Notes under the pieces: model-generated
Database searches by the model: none
What the model saw: the letters and a program-made list of their open reading frames with translations, nothing else
What the model was told of the DNA's origin: nothing
Shown here: piece after piece, positions 48,100 to 58,297 of the stretch
Layout: the number at the start of each line of letters is the position of its first letter
Numbering within the stretch: the first letter of the stretch is position 1
Origin: Paracoccus acridae
Lineage (GTDB): Bacteria; Pseudomonadota; Alphaproteobacteria; Rhodobacterales; Rhodobacteraceae
Length of the DNA: 64,000 nucleotides
Direction of reading: 5' to 3'
Assembly: GCF_014642735.1 (NCBI RefSeq)
Contig: NZ_BMIV01000003.1
Span: 62,001 to 126,000 of the forward strand
Program-made: the position numbers and the translations under genes

Positions 48100-49626
48100 T
48101 CAGAAGAAGCCCAACTTCTTCGGGCTGTAGCTGACCAGCATGTTCTTGGTCTGCTGGTAATGATCCAGCATCATCTTGTGGTTCTCGCGCCCGATGCCCG
48201 ACTGCTTGTAGCCGCCAAAGGCCGCATGGGCCGGATAGGCGTGATAGCAGTTGGTCCAGACCCGGCCCGCCTTGATCGCGCGGCCGAAGCGATAGCAGGT
48301 ATTGGCCTCGCGCGACCAGACACCCGCGCCCAGGCCGTACAGCGTGTCATTGGCGATCGACAGCGCCTCGTCCTGGTCCTTGAAGGTGGTCACCGACACG
48401 ACCGGGCCGAAGATTTCCTCCTGGAAGATGCGCATCTTGTTGTTGCCGCGGAACACGGTCGGCTTGATGTAATAGCCGTTCGACAGTTCCCCGCCATGAT
48501 CGGCCGCCTCGCCGCCGATCAGCACCTCGGCCCCCTCCTTCCGGCCGACGTCGAAGTAGGAGAGGATCTTCTCCTTCTGCTCGGACGATGCCTGGGCACC
48601 GACCATCGTGGCGCTGTCGCGCGGGTCGCCCAGCTTGATCGCCTCGACGCGCTTCAGCGCCCGTTCCATGAAGCGGTCATAGATCGATTCCTGGATCAGC
48701 ACGCGCGACGGGCAGGTGCAGACCTCGCCCTGGTTCAGCGCGAACATCGCGAAGCCTTCCAGCGCCTTGTCGAAGAAGTCGTCGTCCTCGCGCACCACAT
48801 CCTCGAAGAAGATGTTGGGGGACTTGCCGCCCAGTTCCAGCGTGACGGGGATCAGGTTTTCGGACGCGTATTGCATGATCAGCCGACCGGTAGTGGTTTC
48901 CCCGGTGAAGGCGATCTTGGCGATGCGCGGGTTCGAGGCCAGCGGCTTGCCGGCTTCCAGACCGAAGCCGTTGACGACGTTCAGCACGCCCGGCGGCAGC
49001 AGGTCGGCGATCAGGTCCACGAAGACCATGATGCTGGCGGGTGTCTGTTCGGCCGGCTTCAGCACCACGCAGTTCCCGGCGGCAAGCGCCGGTGCCAGCT
49101 TCCACACCGCCATCAGCAGCGGGAAGTTCCAGGGGATGATCTGGCCCACGACGCCCAGCGGCTCGTGGAAGTGATAGGCGATGGTGTCGTGGTCGATTTC
49201 CGAAATTCCGCCTTCCTGCGCGCGCAGTACGCCCGCAAAGTAACGGAAATGGTCGATGCCCAGCGGCAGGTCGGCGGCCATCGTCTCGCGGATGGGCTTG
49301 CCGTTGTCCCAGGTTTCCGCCGTCGCCAGCAGTTCCAGGTTCTGTTCCATCCGGTCGGCAATGCGCAGCAGCACCAGCGACCGTTCGGCGGCCGAGGTCT
49401 GGCCCCACTTGTCCTTGGCGGCATGGGCCGCATCAAGTGCCGCCTCGATGTCCTCGGCGCCCGACCGGGCAATCTCGCCGATTTCGGCGCCGGTGATGGG
49501 GGTGGTGTTGGTGAAGTACCTGCCCGATTTCGGCGCGGTCCACTGTCCGCCGATGAAGTTGTCGTAGCGCTTGGCAAAGGGCATCACGCCCACGCCACGA
49601 AATTCATGCGTCTGGTCGTTCGGCAT
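48100..49626 (-). CDS. NAD-dependent aldehyde dehydrogenase (AcoD/ExaC-like)
   Basis: A 508-residue dehydrogenase that oxidises aldehydes to acids, most likely acetaldehyde by its family type. The catalytic cysteine lies in [11 protein letters not shown] (near residue 303) and the general-base glutamate in LELGGKSPN (near 265); GETTTGR is the NAD-binding loop. The ATG at 49626 follows GAGGAGGAAG. An AcoR-like regulator lies directly upstream on the same strand, the usual pairing. It probably handles aldehydes from the PQQ-dependent alcohol oxidation suggested by the pqq locus at 58-62 kb. Confidence 0.93.
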   Translation of the reverse strand: MPNDQTHEFRGVGVMPFAKRYDNFIGGQWTAPKSGRYFTNTTPITGAEIGEIARSGAEDIEAALDAAHAAKDKWGQTSAAERSLVLLRIADRMEQNLELLATAETWDNGKPIRETMAADLPLGIDHFRYFAGVLRAQEGGISEIDHDTIAYHFHEPLGVVGQIIPWNFPLLMAVWKLAPALAAGNCVVLKPAEQTPASIMVFVDLIADLLPPGVLNVVNGFGLEAGKPLASNPRIAKIAFTGETTTGRLIMQYASENLIPVTLELGGKSPNIFFEDVVREDDDFFDKALEGFAMFALNQGEVCTCPSRVLIQESIYDRFMERALKRVEAIKLGDPRDSATMVGAQASSEQKEKILSYFDVGRKEGAEVLIGGEAADHGGELSNGYYIKPTVFRGNNKMRIFQEEIFGPVVSVTTFKDQDEALSIANDTLYGLGAGVWSREANTCYRFGRAIKAGRVWTNCYHAYPAHAAFGGYKQSGIGRENHKMMLDHYQQTKNMLVSYSPKKLGFF

Positions 49627-49756
49627 TTCTTCCTCCTCTGGATATTGCCCGGAGTCTCTCCCTCTCCGGGTATGGGTGACAGCTTGGCGCAGGGACGATT
49701 CGTTGCAAGCGGCTATCCCATGCGGCAATGCGCAAGCTGTCTCAGGGGTGAGACAG

Positions 49757-50704
49757 TCAGCCGGTTTTTTCAGCCAAACCCAGGCGCGCCATCCGGCGAT
49801 ACATCGTGGCCCGCCCGATCCCCAAGGCACGGGCCGCAGCCGATACATTGCCATCGGCCCGCGCAAGCGCCCGGGCCACGGCAGCCCGTTCGGCCTTGTC
49901 GAACCCCTTCAGGTCGTCGTCGCGGCCCAGAAGGTCGGCGGCGGGGCGCGGGCGGATCGCGCCTTCGCGTTCCAGGCCCAGGGCGCGGCGGGCGGCGCGG
50001 GTCGCACCGATGGCCAGGTCGTTCCTGTCCACCGCCAGCAGGACCGCCGCATCGGCATTGTCGTCGGATGCCACGACGATGCGGGCGTCGGGAAAGCTGG
50101 CGCGGAAGAAGACCGCCTCGATGGCACGGGCGGTCTGGGCGACCTGGGCGGAAATCAGGCGGTTGTACCGCTCGGTCTGGTCGGCACGGGCGGAACTGAC
50201 ATCCAGGGCCGCCAGCAGCCGCCCGTCGGGCCCCCAGATCGGCGCGTCCATGCAGGACATGGCCGTGTTGCGGGTATGGAAATGTTCGTTGCGATGGATC
50301 GTGACCTGCCGTCCCTCGGCCAGGCAGGTGCCGATGCCGTTGGTGCCCTGGGCCGCCTCGGACCAGACCGTGCCCTGCCACAGGCCCCAGTCGCGGAACT
50401 GTTCGGCATCCGCCCCGCCGACCCGCTGGTCCATCACCACGCCCTCGGCATCGGTCAGCAGCACGTTGCAGCCGGACAGGCCGACCAGGTTGAACAACTG
50501 GTCCAGTTGCGGGCTGGCCAGGCGCAGGAACTGGTCCATGGCCTGGCGGCGGCGGGACAGTTCCTCAAGGGTCAGACGTTCCGGGCGCCGGATATCGGAG
50601 GGATCCAGCCCGTGCTTCAGAAGCGACCGCCGCCACGACGCCGCCAGGGCCGAGGTTGCGGAATTCGACTGCGACTGACTTGCGACATAGTCCGCGTGAC
50701 GCAT
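49757..50704 (-). CDS. GAF-Fis regulator (AcoR-like without AAA+ domain)
   Basis: A 315-residue transcription factor with an AcoR-type N-terminal region ([13 protein letters not shown], about 24-36), a GAF sensing domain around 75-210, with [13 protein letters not shown] at about 140-152, and a Fis-family helix-turn-helix at the C-terminus ([20 protein letters not shown], about 284-303). The central sigma-54 AAA+ domain found in AcoR is missing, so it cannot activate sigma-54 promoters by ATP hydrolysis. It should control the aldehyde dehydrogenase 130 bases downstream. The ATG at 50704 is the start used. Confidence 0.82.
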   Translation of the reverse strand: MRHADYVASQSQSNSATSALAASWRRSLLKHGLDPSDIRRPERLTLEELSRRRQAMDQFLRLASPQLDQLFNLVGLSGCNVLLTDAEGVVMDQRVGGADAEQFRDWGLWQGTVWSEAAQGTNGIGTCLAEGRQVTIHRNEHFHTRNTAMSCMDAPIWGPDGRLLAALDVSSARADQTERYNRLISAQVAQTARAIEAVFFRASFPDARIVVASDDNADAAVLLAVDRNDLAIGATRAARRALGLEREGAIRPRPAADLLGRDDDLKGFDKAERAAVARALARADGNVSAAARALGIGRATMYRRMARLGLAEKTG

Positions 50705-50783
50705 ACCGGGCCGGCTCCTCCTCCGTCGTCGGTAGCGGACACTATAACACGCAGTCTGGCAATTCGACCAAGGGCTAATTGCC

Positions 50784-51923
50784 TCAGGCGGGGACGGGCG
50801 CCGAGACGCGGGGCTGATAGGGGGGCAGATCGACCCCCGCGCGATACAGAAGCGACTGCCCGTCATGGAACAGGTGCAGCGCCGCCGGGTCGGCGGTCAG
50901 CCGCACGCTGCGGCCGTTCAGGCCGGGGTGGATGCCCGGCAGCTTGGCGATGACCGGCACGCCTTCGCCGCGCGTGCCGAAATAGAGAAGGGTCACTTCC
51001 CCCAGGGCCTCGGTCAGATCGACGGTGCCTTCGAAGATCGCCTGCCCTTCGGTTTCGCGCATGTCCTCGGGGCGGACGCCCAGGTTGACGCGCATCCCTT
51101 CGTCGCCTGCGCGGGTGGGAATAGCGGCCTGGGCCACGCCGCCGCCGTCAAGCTGGACGGTGGTCATCGGGCCGGTGGCGGTGACGCGGCCGGGCAGCAG
51201 GTTCATGGCGGGGCTGCCAATGAACTGGGCCACGAATTCGTTGACCGGGCGTTCGTAAAGCTCCAGCGGCGCGCCGACCTGGGCGATGCCGCCGCCGGCC
51301 AGCACGACGATGCGGTCGGCCAGGGTCATCGCCTCGGTCTGGTCATGGGTGACATAGATCATCGTGCGGTCGGGCATGGCGGCCTTCAGTTGCGCGATCT
51401 CGATCCGGGTCGCCACGCGCAGCGCGGCGTCCAGGTTCGACAGGGGTTCGTCGAACAGATAGACCTTGGGGTCGCGCACGATGGCCCGGCCAATGGCGAC
51501 CCGCTGGCGCTGCCCGCCCGACAGGGCCTTGGGCAGGCGGTCCAGATAAGGGGTCAGTTGCAGCATCCGCCCCGCGCGGTCGGTGGCCTCCTGCACCTCG
51601 GCCTTGGACTTGCCGGCAATCTTCAGCGCGAAGGCCATGTTGTCACGCACGGTCATATGCGGATAAAGCGCGTATGACTGGAACACCATCGCGATGCCCC
51701 GCTGGCTGGGCGGGATGTCGTTCATCACCTGCCCGTCGATTTCCAGCGTGCCGCCGCTGATCCGTTCCAGCCCCGCGATCATCCGCAGCAGCGTGGATTT
51801 GCCACAGCCCGAAGGGCCGACGAAGACGATGAACTCGCCCGACCGTATGTCGAGGTTGATGTCCCGAAGCACGTTCACCTCGCCATAGGACTTGGCGACA
51901 TCGGTCAGTTTCAGATCGGCCAT
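50784..51923 (-). CDS. aglK: Alpha-glucoside ABC transporter ATP-binding protein
   Basis: A 379-residue ATPase of the MalK/UgpC type. Walker A is GPSGCGKST (36-44), the signature LSGGQRQRVAIGRA lies near 134-147, and Walker B is YLFDEPLSNLD. The C-terminal MOBE/regulatory domain starts near 240. It is the last gene of aglE-F-G-A-K, 21 bases after aglA. It energises uptake by the two permeases. Confidence 0.92.
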   Translation of the reverse strand: MADLKLTDVAKSYGEVNVLRDINLDIRSGEFIVFVGPSGCGKSTLLRMIAGLERISGGTLEIDGQVMNDIPPSQRGIAMVFQSYALYPHMTVRDNMAFALKIAGKSKAEVQEATDRAGRMLQLTPYLDRLPKALSGGQRQRVAIGRAIVRDPKVYLFDEPLSNLDAALRVATRIEIAQLKAAMPDRTMIYVTHDQTEAMTLADRIVVLAGGGIAQVGAPLELYERPVNEFVAQFIGSPAMNLLPGRVTATGPMTTVQLDGGGVAQAAIPTRAGDEGMRVNLGVRPEDMRETEGQAIFEGTVDLTEALGEVTLLYFGTRGEGVPVIAKLPGIHPGLNGRSVRLTADPAALHLFHDGQSLLYRAGVDLPPYQPRVSAPVPA

Positions 51924-51944
51924 CGGCGTCCTCCCTGTTGAACC

Positions 51945-53480
51945 CTATCCCTCGATGATCTGGACCTGCCACGGCCGCAGGCCGCCCGCCTCGTCCGCCG
52001 ACAGGTTCGCCTGGATCTGCAGCGATTGCCGGCTGTCGGCGCGGTTGAAGGTCAGGACCGGCCCTTCGGCATGAATGTCGGTCATGTCGCCGCCCCGCAG
52101 GGCCGAATGCTTGCGCCGCAACCCGATGGCCCAGCGGTAATGGTGCAGCATCGACTGGGCGTCGGCTTCCTGGCCCACGACGGTGCGTTGCAGATGGGCA
52201 TGGGGCACGGGCAGCCAGGGCTTGGCCGTCGAAAAGCCGCCGTTCACGCCCATGTCCCAGACCATCGGCGTCCGGCAGCCGTCGCGGCCCTTGAACTCGG
52301 GCCAGAACTCCTTGCCGTAAGGGTCCTGCAGATCCTCATAGGAAATGTCTGCCTCGGGCAGGCCCAGTTCCTCGCCCTGATACAGGCAGACGGACCCCTT
52401 CAGGCACAAAAGCACCGTGGCATAGGCCTTGGCGGCCTGGTCGGTCAGGTTCCAGCGGCTGATATGGCGCACGACATCATGGTTCGACATCGCCCAGCAG
52501 GGCCAGGAATTGGGCGCCACCGCGTGCAGGCTGTCGAAGACCTCGCTGATGCGGGCCGCGGCCAGGTCGTTGCCGGACAGGAAGTCGAAGACATAGGACA
52601 TCTGCATCCGGCCCGCGACGCCGGTATATTCCTCCAGCAGTTCCAGCGATCGTTCGCTGTCGCCGATCTCGCCGATGACGGCCGCGCCATATTGGCGCAG
52701 CAGCGCCGCGAAGCGTTCCAGGAAGGCGATGTTCTCGGGCTGCGACTTGTCGTATCTGTGGCTTTGGTGGTTGTAGGGATTGACCGCCGGTGCCGTGTCC
52801 GCCTTGCGCAATTCCCTGGGCAGGGGCGGGTTGTCGCGCAACTGCGCGTCGTGGAAATAGAAGTTGACCGTGTCCAGCCGGAAGCCGTCCACCCCCCGGT
52901 CCAGCCAGAACCGCGCCATCTCCAGCAGTTCGTCCTGAACGGCCGGGTTGTGGAAGTTGAGATCGGGCTGCGAGGCCAGGAAATTGTGCAGGTAATACTG
53001 TTCGCGCCGGGCCTCCCACTGCCAGGCGGGACCGCCGAAGATAGACAGCCAGTTGTTGGGCGGCGTGCCGTCCGGTTTCGGATCGGCCCAGACATACCAG
53101 TCGGCCTTGGGGTTGTCGCGGCTGGCGCGGCTTTCGACGAACCAGGGATGCTGGTCCGAGGAATGCGACATCACCAGGTCGATCATCACCTTCAGGCCCA
53201 GTTCATGGGCGCGGGCGATCAGGGCGTCGAAATCCTCCATGTCGCCGAACAGCGGGTCGATGCCGCGGTAATCGGACACGTCATAGCCGAAATCCTTCAT
53301 CGGCGACGTGAAGAAGGGCGAGATCCAGACCGCATCCACGCCCAGCGACGCGACATAGGGCAGGCGCTGCGTGATGCCCGGCAGGTCGCCGATGCCATCG
53401 CCCGTCGTGTCCTGGAAACTGCGCGGATAGATCTGATAGATGACCCCACCCTTCCACCAGTCGATTGTCACGTCCGTCAA
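51945..53480 (-). CDS. aglA: Alpha-glucosidase (GH13)
   Basis: A 511-residue cytosolic glycosidase of family GH13, which hydrolyses imported sucrose, maltose, trehalose or related alpha-glucosides. Conserved regions are DAVWISPFF (49-57), DLVMSHSSDQHPWF (about 101-114), GFRLDTVNFY with the catalytic nucleophile, IGEIGDSE near 270 with the general acid, and SNHDVVRH. It follows aglG by 3 bases. Confidence 0.93.
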   Translation of the reverse strand: MTDVTIDWWKGGVIYQIYPRSFQDTTGDGIGDLPGITQRLPYVASLGVDAVWISPFFTSPMKDFGYDVSDYRGIDPLFGDMEDFDALIARAHELGLKVMIDLVMSHSSDQHPWFVESRASRDNPKADWYVWADPKPDGTPPNNWLSIFGGPAWQWEARREQYYLHNFLASQPDLNFHNPAVQDELLEMARFWLDRGVDGFRLDTVNFYFHDAQLRDNPPLPRELRKADTAPAVNPYNHQSHRYDKSQPENIAFLERFAALLRQYGAAVIGEIGDSERSLELLEEYTGVAGRMQMSYVFDFLSGNDLAAARISEVFDSLHAVAPNSWPCWAMSNHDVVRHISRWNLTDQAAKAYATVLLCLKGSVCLYQGEELGLPEADISYEDLQDPYGKEFWPEFKGRDGCRTPMVWDMGVNGGFSTAKPWLPVPHAHLQRTVVGQEADAQSMLHHYRWAIGLRRKHSALRGGDMTDIHAEGPVLTFNRADSRQSLQIQANLSADEAGGLRPWQVQIIEG

Positions 53481-53483
53481 GTC

Positions 53484-54617
53484 TCATCCACCTTTCACGG
53501 ACCCGGCCAGAAGGCCGCGGACCAGATATTTCTGCATCGCGAAGAACACGATCAGCGGCACCGCGATGGAGATGAAGGCCGAGGTGGCAAGGATTTCCCA
53601 TTCCCCACCCTTGGACCCCATCAACTCGCGCAGCACGCCGGTCATGACCAGCTGTTCGCGCGTATTGCCAAGGAACACGGTGGCGACAAGCAGGTCGTTC
53701 CAGACCCACAGGAACTGGAAGATGGCAAAGCTGGCCAGGGCCGGGAAGGACAGCGGCAGGATGATCTTGCGAAAGATCTGGAACTCGGTCGCGCCGTCCA
53801 CGCGGGCGCTTTCGATCACCTCTCGGGGCAGGCCGACCATGTAGTTGCGCAGCAGGTATATCGCCAAGGGCAGGCCGAAGCCGGTATGAGCCAGCCAGAT
53901 CCCCAGGTATCCCTTGCCGATGCCCAGTTCGTTGTGCAGCCGCAACAGCGGGATCAGCGCCACCTGCAAGGGCACGACCAGCAGGCCCACCACGGCGGCG
54001 GTCAGCAGGGCGCGGCCGGGAAACTCCATCCAGGCCAGGGCATAGGCCGCGAAGGCCGCGATCAGGATCGGGATCACGGTGGCGGGGATGGTCACGGTCA
54101 TGGTGTTCATGAAGGCGCGGCCCAGGCCTTCGGCGGTCAGCACGCGGTCATAGTTTTCGGTCGTCAGGCGGGCGGGCGCGCCGGTGGTGACGAAGATCCG
54201 TTCGCCCCGCCGCATCTCGAAGGGCGTATCCGAGGTCAGTCGATAGCTGCCGTCCTCGGCCACGGTCAGTTGCCAGCCGTCCTCGATCTCGGTCGTCTCG
54301 CCGGGCTGGAAGGCGGCCGGTTCGCGGGCGCGGATGCCCCAGCCGATCAGGTTCTGGCCTTCCTCCAGCACGGTGCCCTCGATGACATACTGGCCGTCCT
54401 CTTGAACCGCATCGTCGCCCGTGCCGGTGCGCACGAAGCCCGTGGCCTCTTGCGCGGAAAAGGACTGCCACCAGCCCGAGGTCAGGATCTGGTCGCGGTC
54501 GCGGAAGGACGACACCAGAAGTCCCAGCGTCGGGATCGTCCACAACAGCACCAGCAGGAAAGCGGCGATGTTGACCGCCCAGACCAGCGAGGATTTCTGT
54601 CCGGCCATGCCTTCCAT
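53484..54617 (-). CDS. aglG: Alpha-glucoside ABC transporter permease
   Basis: A 377-residue MalG-type permease with the inner-membrane EAA loop in ESARVDGATEFQIFRKIILP (near residue 265). Residues 45-160 form a large periplasmic insertion with beta-rich sequence (YVIEGTVLEEGQN, YRLTSDTPFEMRRGER), which is normal for AglG and absent from short MalG-like permeases. It overlaps aglF by 1 base at position 54617. Confidence 0.92.
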   Translation of the reverse strand: MEGMAGQKSSLVWAVNIAAFLLVLLWTIPTLGLLVSSFRDRDQILTSGWWQSFSAQEATGFVRTGTGDDAVQEDGQYVIEGTVLEEGQNLIGWGIRAREPAAFQPGETTEIEDGWQLTVAEDGSYRLTSDTPFEMRRGERIFVTTGAPARLTTENYDRVLTAEGLGRAFMNTMTVTIPATVIPILIAAFAAYALAWMEFPGRALLTAAVVGLLVVPLQVALIPLLRLHNELGIGKGYLGIWLAHTGFGLPLAIYLLRNYMVGLPREVIESARVDGATEFQIFRKIILPLSFPALASFAIFQFLWVWNDLLVATVFLGNTREQLVMTGVLRELMGSKGGEWEILATSAFISIAVPLIVFFAMQKYLVRGLLAGSVKGG

Positions 54618-55612
54618 CAGCGAACCTCTCGACGCGCGTTGACGATGTTCCAGATCATGATGGGGGTCACCAGCAGCATCAGGATGATGGCGATGGCCGA
54701 TCCCCGCCCGTAATCGGGCGTGCCGCGGAACATCCAGTCATACATCAGGTTCGCCAGCACCTGCGTGCCCCATTGCCCGTTGGTCATCACGAAGACGATG
54801 TCGAAGACCTTCAGGACCACGATGGTGATGGTGGTCCAGACCACCGCGATGGTGCCCATGATCTGCGGCACCTTGATCTTGAAGAACACCTGCCAGGGGG
54901 ATGCGCCGTCCAGGATCGCGGCCTCGATGGTTTCCTCGGGGATGCCGCGCAGGGCGGCGGACAGGATCACCATGGCGAACCCTGTCTGGATCCAGACCAG
55001 CACGATCATCAGGAACAGGTTGTTCCAGGGGATCAGCGTCAGCCACAGTTGCGGATCGCCGCCAAGCGCCTGGACGATGGCGTTCAGCAGGCCGATCTGG
55101 GTTTCGCCGGGCGCGCGGTATTCATAGATGAACTTCCAGATCACGCCCGCGCCCACGAAGCTGATCGCCATGGGCATGAAGATCAGCGACTTGCCGATAT
55201 TGCCCCATTTCAGCCGGTCGGTCAGCTGCGCCGCGATCAGCCCGAACAGCGTGGACAGCGCCGGCACCACCAGCAGCCACAGCAGGTTGTTGCGCATGGA
55301 TTCGCGGAACTTGCCGTCGCCCATGTGCCAGGCATAGTTCGACAGGCCCACGAACTCGCTTCCCCGCGCATTGTGCATGGACCGCCACAGGCTGTCGAAG
55401 ATCGGATAGACTAGGTAAACGCCCAAAAACAGGATCGCAGGCCCCAGGAACAGCCAGGGCCGGATCTGGTTGGCCTTGCGGATATTGTCGCCCGCATTGG
55501 GACCGCGCGGGGGATAGATGCGGTCCAGGATCAGGTTCGATCCCCAGAACCACGCCACGCAGCCGAAGACGCCGATGGCGATCGTGCTGACGGCCAGCCA
55601 GAACAGTTCCAT
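54617..55612 (-). CDS. aglF: Alpha-glucoside ABC transporter permease
   Basis: A 331-residue MalF-type permease with about eight membrane spans and the EAA loop in ETIEAAILDGASPWQVFFKI (near 235-255). The N-terminal 30 residues form a first span and RIYPPRG cytosolic loop. It pairs with aglG and follows aglE by 54 bases. Confidence 0.92.
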   Translation of the reverse strand: MELFWLAVSTIAIGVFGCVAWFWGSNLILDRIYPPRGPNAGDNIRKANQIRPWLFLGPAILFLGVYLVYPIFDSLWRSMHNARGSEFVGLSNYAWHMGDGKFRESMRNNLLWLLVVPALSTLFGLIAAQLTDRLKWGNIGKSLIFMPMAISFVGAGVIWKFIYEYRAPGETQIGLLNAIVQALGGDPQLWLTLIPWNNLFLMIVLVWIQTGFAMVILSAALRGIPEETIEAAILDGASPWQVFFKIKVPQIMGTIAVVWTTITIVVLKVFDIVFVMTNGQWGTQVLANLMYDWMFRGTPDYGRGSAIAIILMLLVTPIMIWNIVNARREVR

Positions 55613-55666
55613 TCTTGAACCCCGAAATCAGGACAAGCGCGGCGGCTGGCCCGCCGCGCCACGGGC

Positions 55667-57022
55667 TTACTTCAGCGTGGCCCAGGTCTGCTGGATGCGG
55701 TCCGCAACGTCCTGCGCGGATGCGCCGCCCACGAAATCGACCATCGCCGTCCAGAAGACACCGGCGCCGACCGCGCCCGGCATCAGATCCGACCCGTCAA
55801 AGCGGAAGGTGGTCGCATCCAGCAGGATCTGGCCCATCTTGCGCTGGGTCTCGCTGGCATAGGCGTCCATGTTCACGCCGGTATGGGGCGTGGTGAAGCC
55901 CGACTGCGCCATCCACAATTCATGCGCGGCGGGCGTCTTCAGGAACTCGACAAAGGCCATGGCGACCGGGTTGTCGGTGAACACCCCGAACAGCGTGCCG
56001 CCGCCCAGCACCGGCTGGCCGACGCTGCCGTCAGCAGGCGCGGGGAAATAGAAGAAATCGTAATCCTCGCCCTCGACCGTGCCTTCGGGGAAGAACGAGG
56101 GGATGAAGCTGGCCTGCCGGTGCATGTAGCAGCCCGGAGGGCTTTCGAACAAACCGGCGGGGCTTTCGCGGAAATCATTGGACGCGACCGAGGCCGTGCC
56201 GCCCGCCACGAAATCGTCGTTCTTGGCGAACCAGCCGAAATCCTCGATGGCGGCGACGACCTTGGGATCGTTGAAGGGCAAGGCGTTGGTGGTCCAGGCG
56301 TCGTAATCCTCGGGGCTGTTCAGGCGCAGCATCAGATCCTCGACCCAGTCGGTCGCGGGCCAGCCGGTCGCCCCGCCCGATGCCAGGCCGATGCACCAGG
56401 GGGTTTCCCCGTCGGCGGCCATCTGTTCGGTCAGGGCCTTCAGATCCTCATAGGTTTCGGGGATCTCGTATTCCGCATCCTCGAAGTTTTCCGGGACATA
56501 CCAGACCAGCGACTTCACATCGGCCTTATAGGGAAAGGCGAACATCCTTTCCGCCCCGTCCTGGCCCGCATAGGTGCTGAGCGCGACCCAGCTTTCGCCC
56601 GCCGCATAGTTGTCGCGCACCCATTGCGCGGTTTCCTCGCCCAGGTCGCGCAGATGGCCCTTGGCGGCCAGGTCGGCCGCAAGCCCCGGTTGCGGCAGCA
56701 CCGCGATGTCGGGGGGCGAGCCGGCCTCGCTGTCGATGACGATCTGCTGTTCGAAGCTGGTCGAGCCGGAGTAATTGACCGTGGCGCCCGTCACATCCTC
56801 GAAATAGGCGGTGATCGAGGTGAACAATTCCTGGTCCGGTCCCAGCCAGGGGCCCAGGATCGTCACGCTCTGCCCCTCGATGTCAGAATGGGCCGCGCCG
56901 AAATCCTCCAGGCTTTGCCAGTTGATGCGGTCGTCGCTGCCTTTCTCGATCACAAGCTGGGCCTCTGCGGACCCCGCAAGCAACGCGGCCAAGGCCACGG
57001 TCGTGTGGAAAACTGCCTTCAC
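55667..57022 (-). CDS. aglE: Alpha-glucoside-binding periplasmic protein
   Basis: A 451-residue type I solute-binding protein. The start GTG at 57022 is preferred: a GGAGGGGGG site precedes it and it opens a signal peptide (VKAVFHTTVALAALLAGSAE, cleavage near AEA-QL). The mature part has GPWLGPDQELF and a long binding cleft sequence rich in W and Y. It is the first gene of aglE-F-G-A-K. A LacI-type AglR usually sits upstream but is not seen here. Confidence 0.92.
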   Translation of the reverse strand: MKAVFHTTVALAALLAGSAEAQLVIEKGSDDRINWQSLEDFGAAHSDIEGQSVTILGPWLGPDQELFTSITAYFEDVTGATVNYSGSTSFEQQIVIDSEAGSPPDIAVLPQPGLAADLAAKGHLRDLGEETAQWVRDNYAAGESWVALSTYAGQDGAERMFAFPYKADVKSLVWYVPENFEDAEYEIPETYEDLKALTEQMAADGETPWCIGLASGGATGWPATDWVEDLMLRLNSPEDYDAWTTNALPFNDPKVVAAIEDFGWFAKNDDFVAGGTASVASNDFRESPAGLFESPPGCYMHRQASFIPSFFPEGTVEGEDYDFFYFPAPADGSVGQPVLGGGTLFGVFTDNPVAMAFVEFLKTPAAHELWMAQSGFTTPHTGVNMDAYASETQRKMGQILLDATTFRFDGSDLMPGAVGAGVFWTAMVDFVGGASAQDVADRIQQTWATLK

Positions 57023-57065
57023 GTATTCCCCCCTCCCCCTTGCCCGCAACCTGCGTGCGAGCCTT

Positions 57066-57096
57066 GATTGCAATGGTCGCCTGACAAGGCGCAATC
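57066..57096. promoter_or_regulatory. Nested inverted repeat upstream of aglE
   Basis: GATTGC (57066-57071) and GCAATC (57091-57096) flank an inner CGCCT/AGGCG pair (57078-57082, 57087-57091) with loop GACA. It lies between the zinc metallohydrolase stop and aglE, so it could be a terminator for the former or an operator for the latter. Confidence 0.35.
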
Positions 57097-57106
57097 TGTC
57101 AAATCC

Positions 57107-58159
57107 TTACTCCCATTCCAGTTCCTTGAAGGCTGCGGTGGCATCGCGTGCCGCCGAGTCCGGAAAGGAAGCCCATTCCCCGGCAAAGGGTTGCAAGGCC
57201 CCGACGATGGCGGGGACCGCCTGGGACATCGGCAGGCCGTCGCGGATCGTCTGGCGGGTGGCCTGGGCCAGGGTCGTCAGGAAATCCTGCTGGGCGGTGA
57301 CGGCGTCCGGCCAGCTTGCGGCGACGGGGCCGTGGCCGGGCACCACCGGGCCGCCGGCCTGCGGCGCCGCCATCCAGTCCAGCCAGCCCGGCAGCGACCC
57401 GTCCACGATGGGCGTCAGCCCGCGAAACACAAGATCGCCCGCAAAGAAGGTCCCGGTCGCCCGGTCCAGCACCGTCAGGTCATTGTCGCTATGCGCCGTG
57501 GCCACGGCTTTCAGCGTCAGGACCCGATCCCCCAGGTCGATATCCAGGCTGTCCGCGACCGCGACATCCGGCAAGACGACCCGTGTGCCCGCCATGGCAC
57601 CCGCACCGTAAAGCCGGACAAGATTGTCCAGATAGGTCGGCCCCCGCCCCTGCAAGGCGTCCGCCAGGCGCTGATGCCCGACGATCGTCGCGCCCGCTTC
57701 GCGAAAGACTTCGGCGCCGAAGGCGTGGTCGGGATGCATATGCGTGACGATCAGGTGGCTGATCGGCTTGTCGCTGATCCGGCGGATGGCCGCGAACAGC
57801 GCCTCGCCCTGTCGGCGCGAGGCGCCCGCGTCGATCACCGCGATGCTGTCCCGCCCGATCACGAAGCCCAGATTGGCGATCCAGCCGTCGGGGCTGTCCT
57901 CGAACTGGGCGATCTGGCCGACATGGACATGAACGCCGTCCGCGACGGGCTGGACCGGCATAACGGGAAGGCTGTCAAGCGGCGCGCATTCCAGGCGGTC
58001 GAGGGTCCAGCCGGATTGGCTTCCCAGCCAGTCCCGGGCGATTCGCGGCGCGGCGGCCTCGCATTCGGCCTGTGCGGCAAAAGCATGGCCGACGGGCGTC
58101 ACCGTCCCGCAGGACCGGGAATCCGCCGCAAGACAAATGGTCAAAATGGCATAAAGCAT
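57107..58159 (-). CDS. Quinoprotein-associated zinc metallohydrolase (SoxH-like)
   Basis: A 350-residue exported metallo-beta-lactamase-fold protein. It opens with a signal peptide (MLYAILTICLAA) and a small cysteine-containing N-terminal domain (C17, C33, C58), and the zinc motif THMHPDH (139-145) is followed by H and D ligands in AHSDNDL and PGHGP. I recall families called quinoprotein relay system zinc metallohydrolases (SoxH-related) in pqq neighbourhoods; the layout fits the larger type. The ATG at 58159 is chosen for the signal peptide. It is divergent from pqqA. Confidence 0.75.
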   Translation of the reverse strand: MLYAILTICLAADSRSCGTVTPVGHAFAAQAECEAAAPRIARDWLGSQSGWTLDRLECAPLDSLPVMPVQPVADGVHVHVGQIAQFEDSPDGWIANLGFVIGRDSIAVIDAGASRRQGEALFAAIRRISDKPISHLIVTHMHPDHAFGAEVFREAGATIVGHQRLADALQGRGPTYLDNLVRLYGAGAMAGTRVVLPDVAVADSLDIDLGDRVLTLKAVATAHSDNDLTVLDRATGTFFAGDLVFRGLTPIVDGSLPGWLDWMAAPQAGGPVVPGHGPVAASWPDAVTAQQDFLTTLAQATRQTIRDGLPMSQAVPAIVGALQPFAGEWASFPDSAARDATAAFKELEWE

Positions 58160-58224
58160 TGCCGAATCTTCCCAACATGGACGCGAAGCGGCCAACTTTT
58201 CGTGACCTTGCGACCTTAGTCGTG

Positions 58225-58252
58225 TTGAAAGGCGTTGTCTCTCCTCTAACAT
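58225..58252 (+). promoter_or_regulatory. Candidate sigma-70 promoter for pqqA
   Basis: TTGAAA (58225-58230) and TAACAT (58247-58252) are separated by 16 bases. Transcription would begin near 58259, about 40 bases before pqqA. The match is good but has not been tested. Confidence 0.35.
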
Positions 58253-58297
58253 AGAACGCAGTCGCCGTGATGGCGGCCGTGGATTTGGAGGAAATGC

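Noticed and set aside
52026..54713. 895-codon open frame antisense to aglA and aglG
   Set aside because: It spans two real genes and their boundary on the other strand and has reversed-gene composition.
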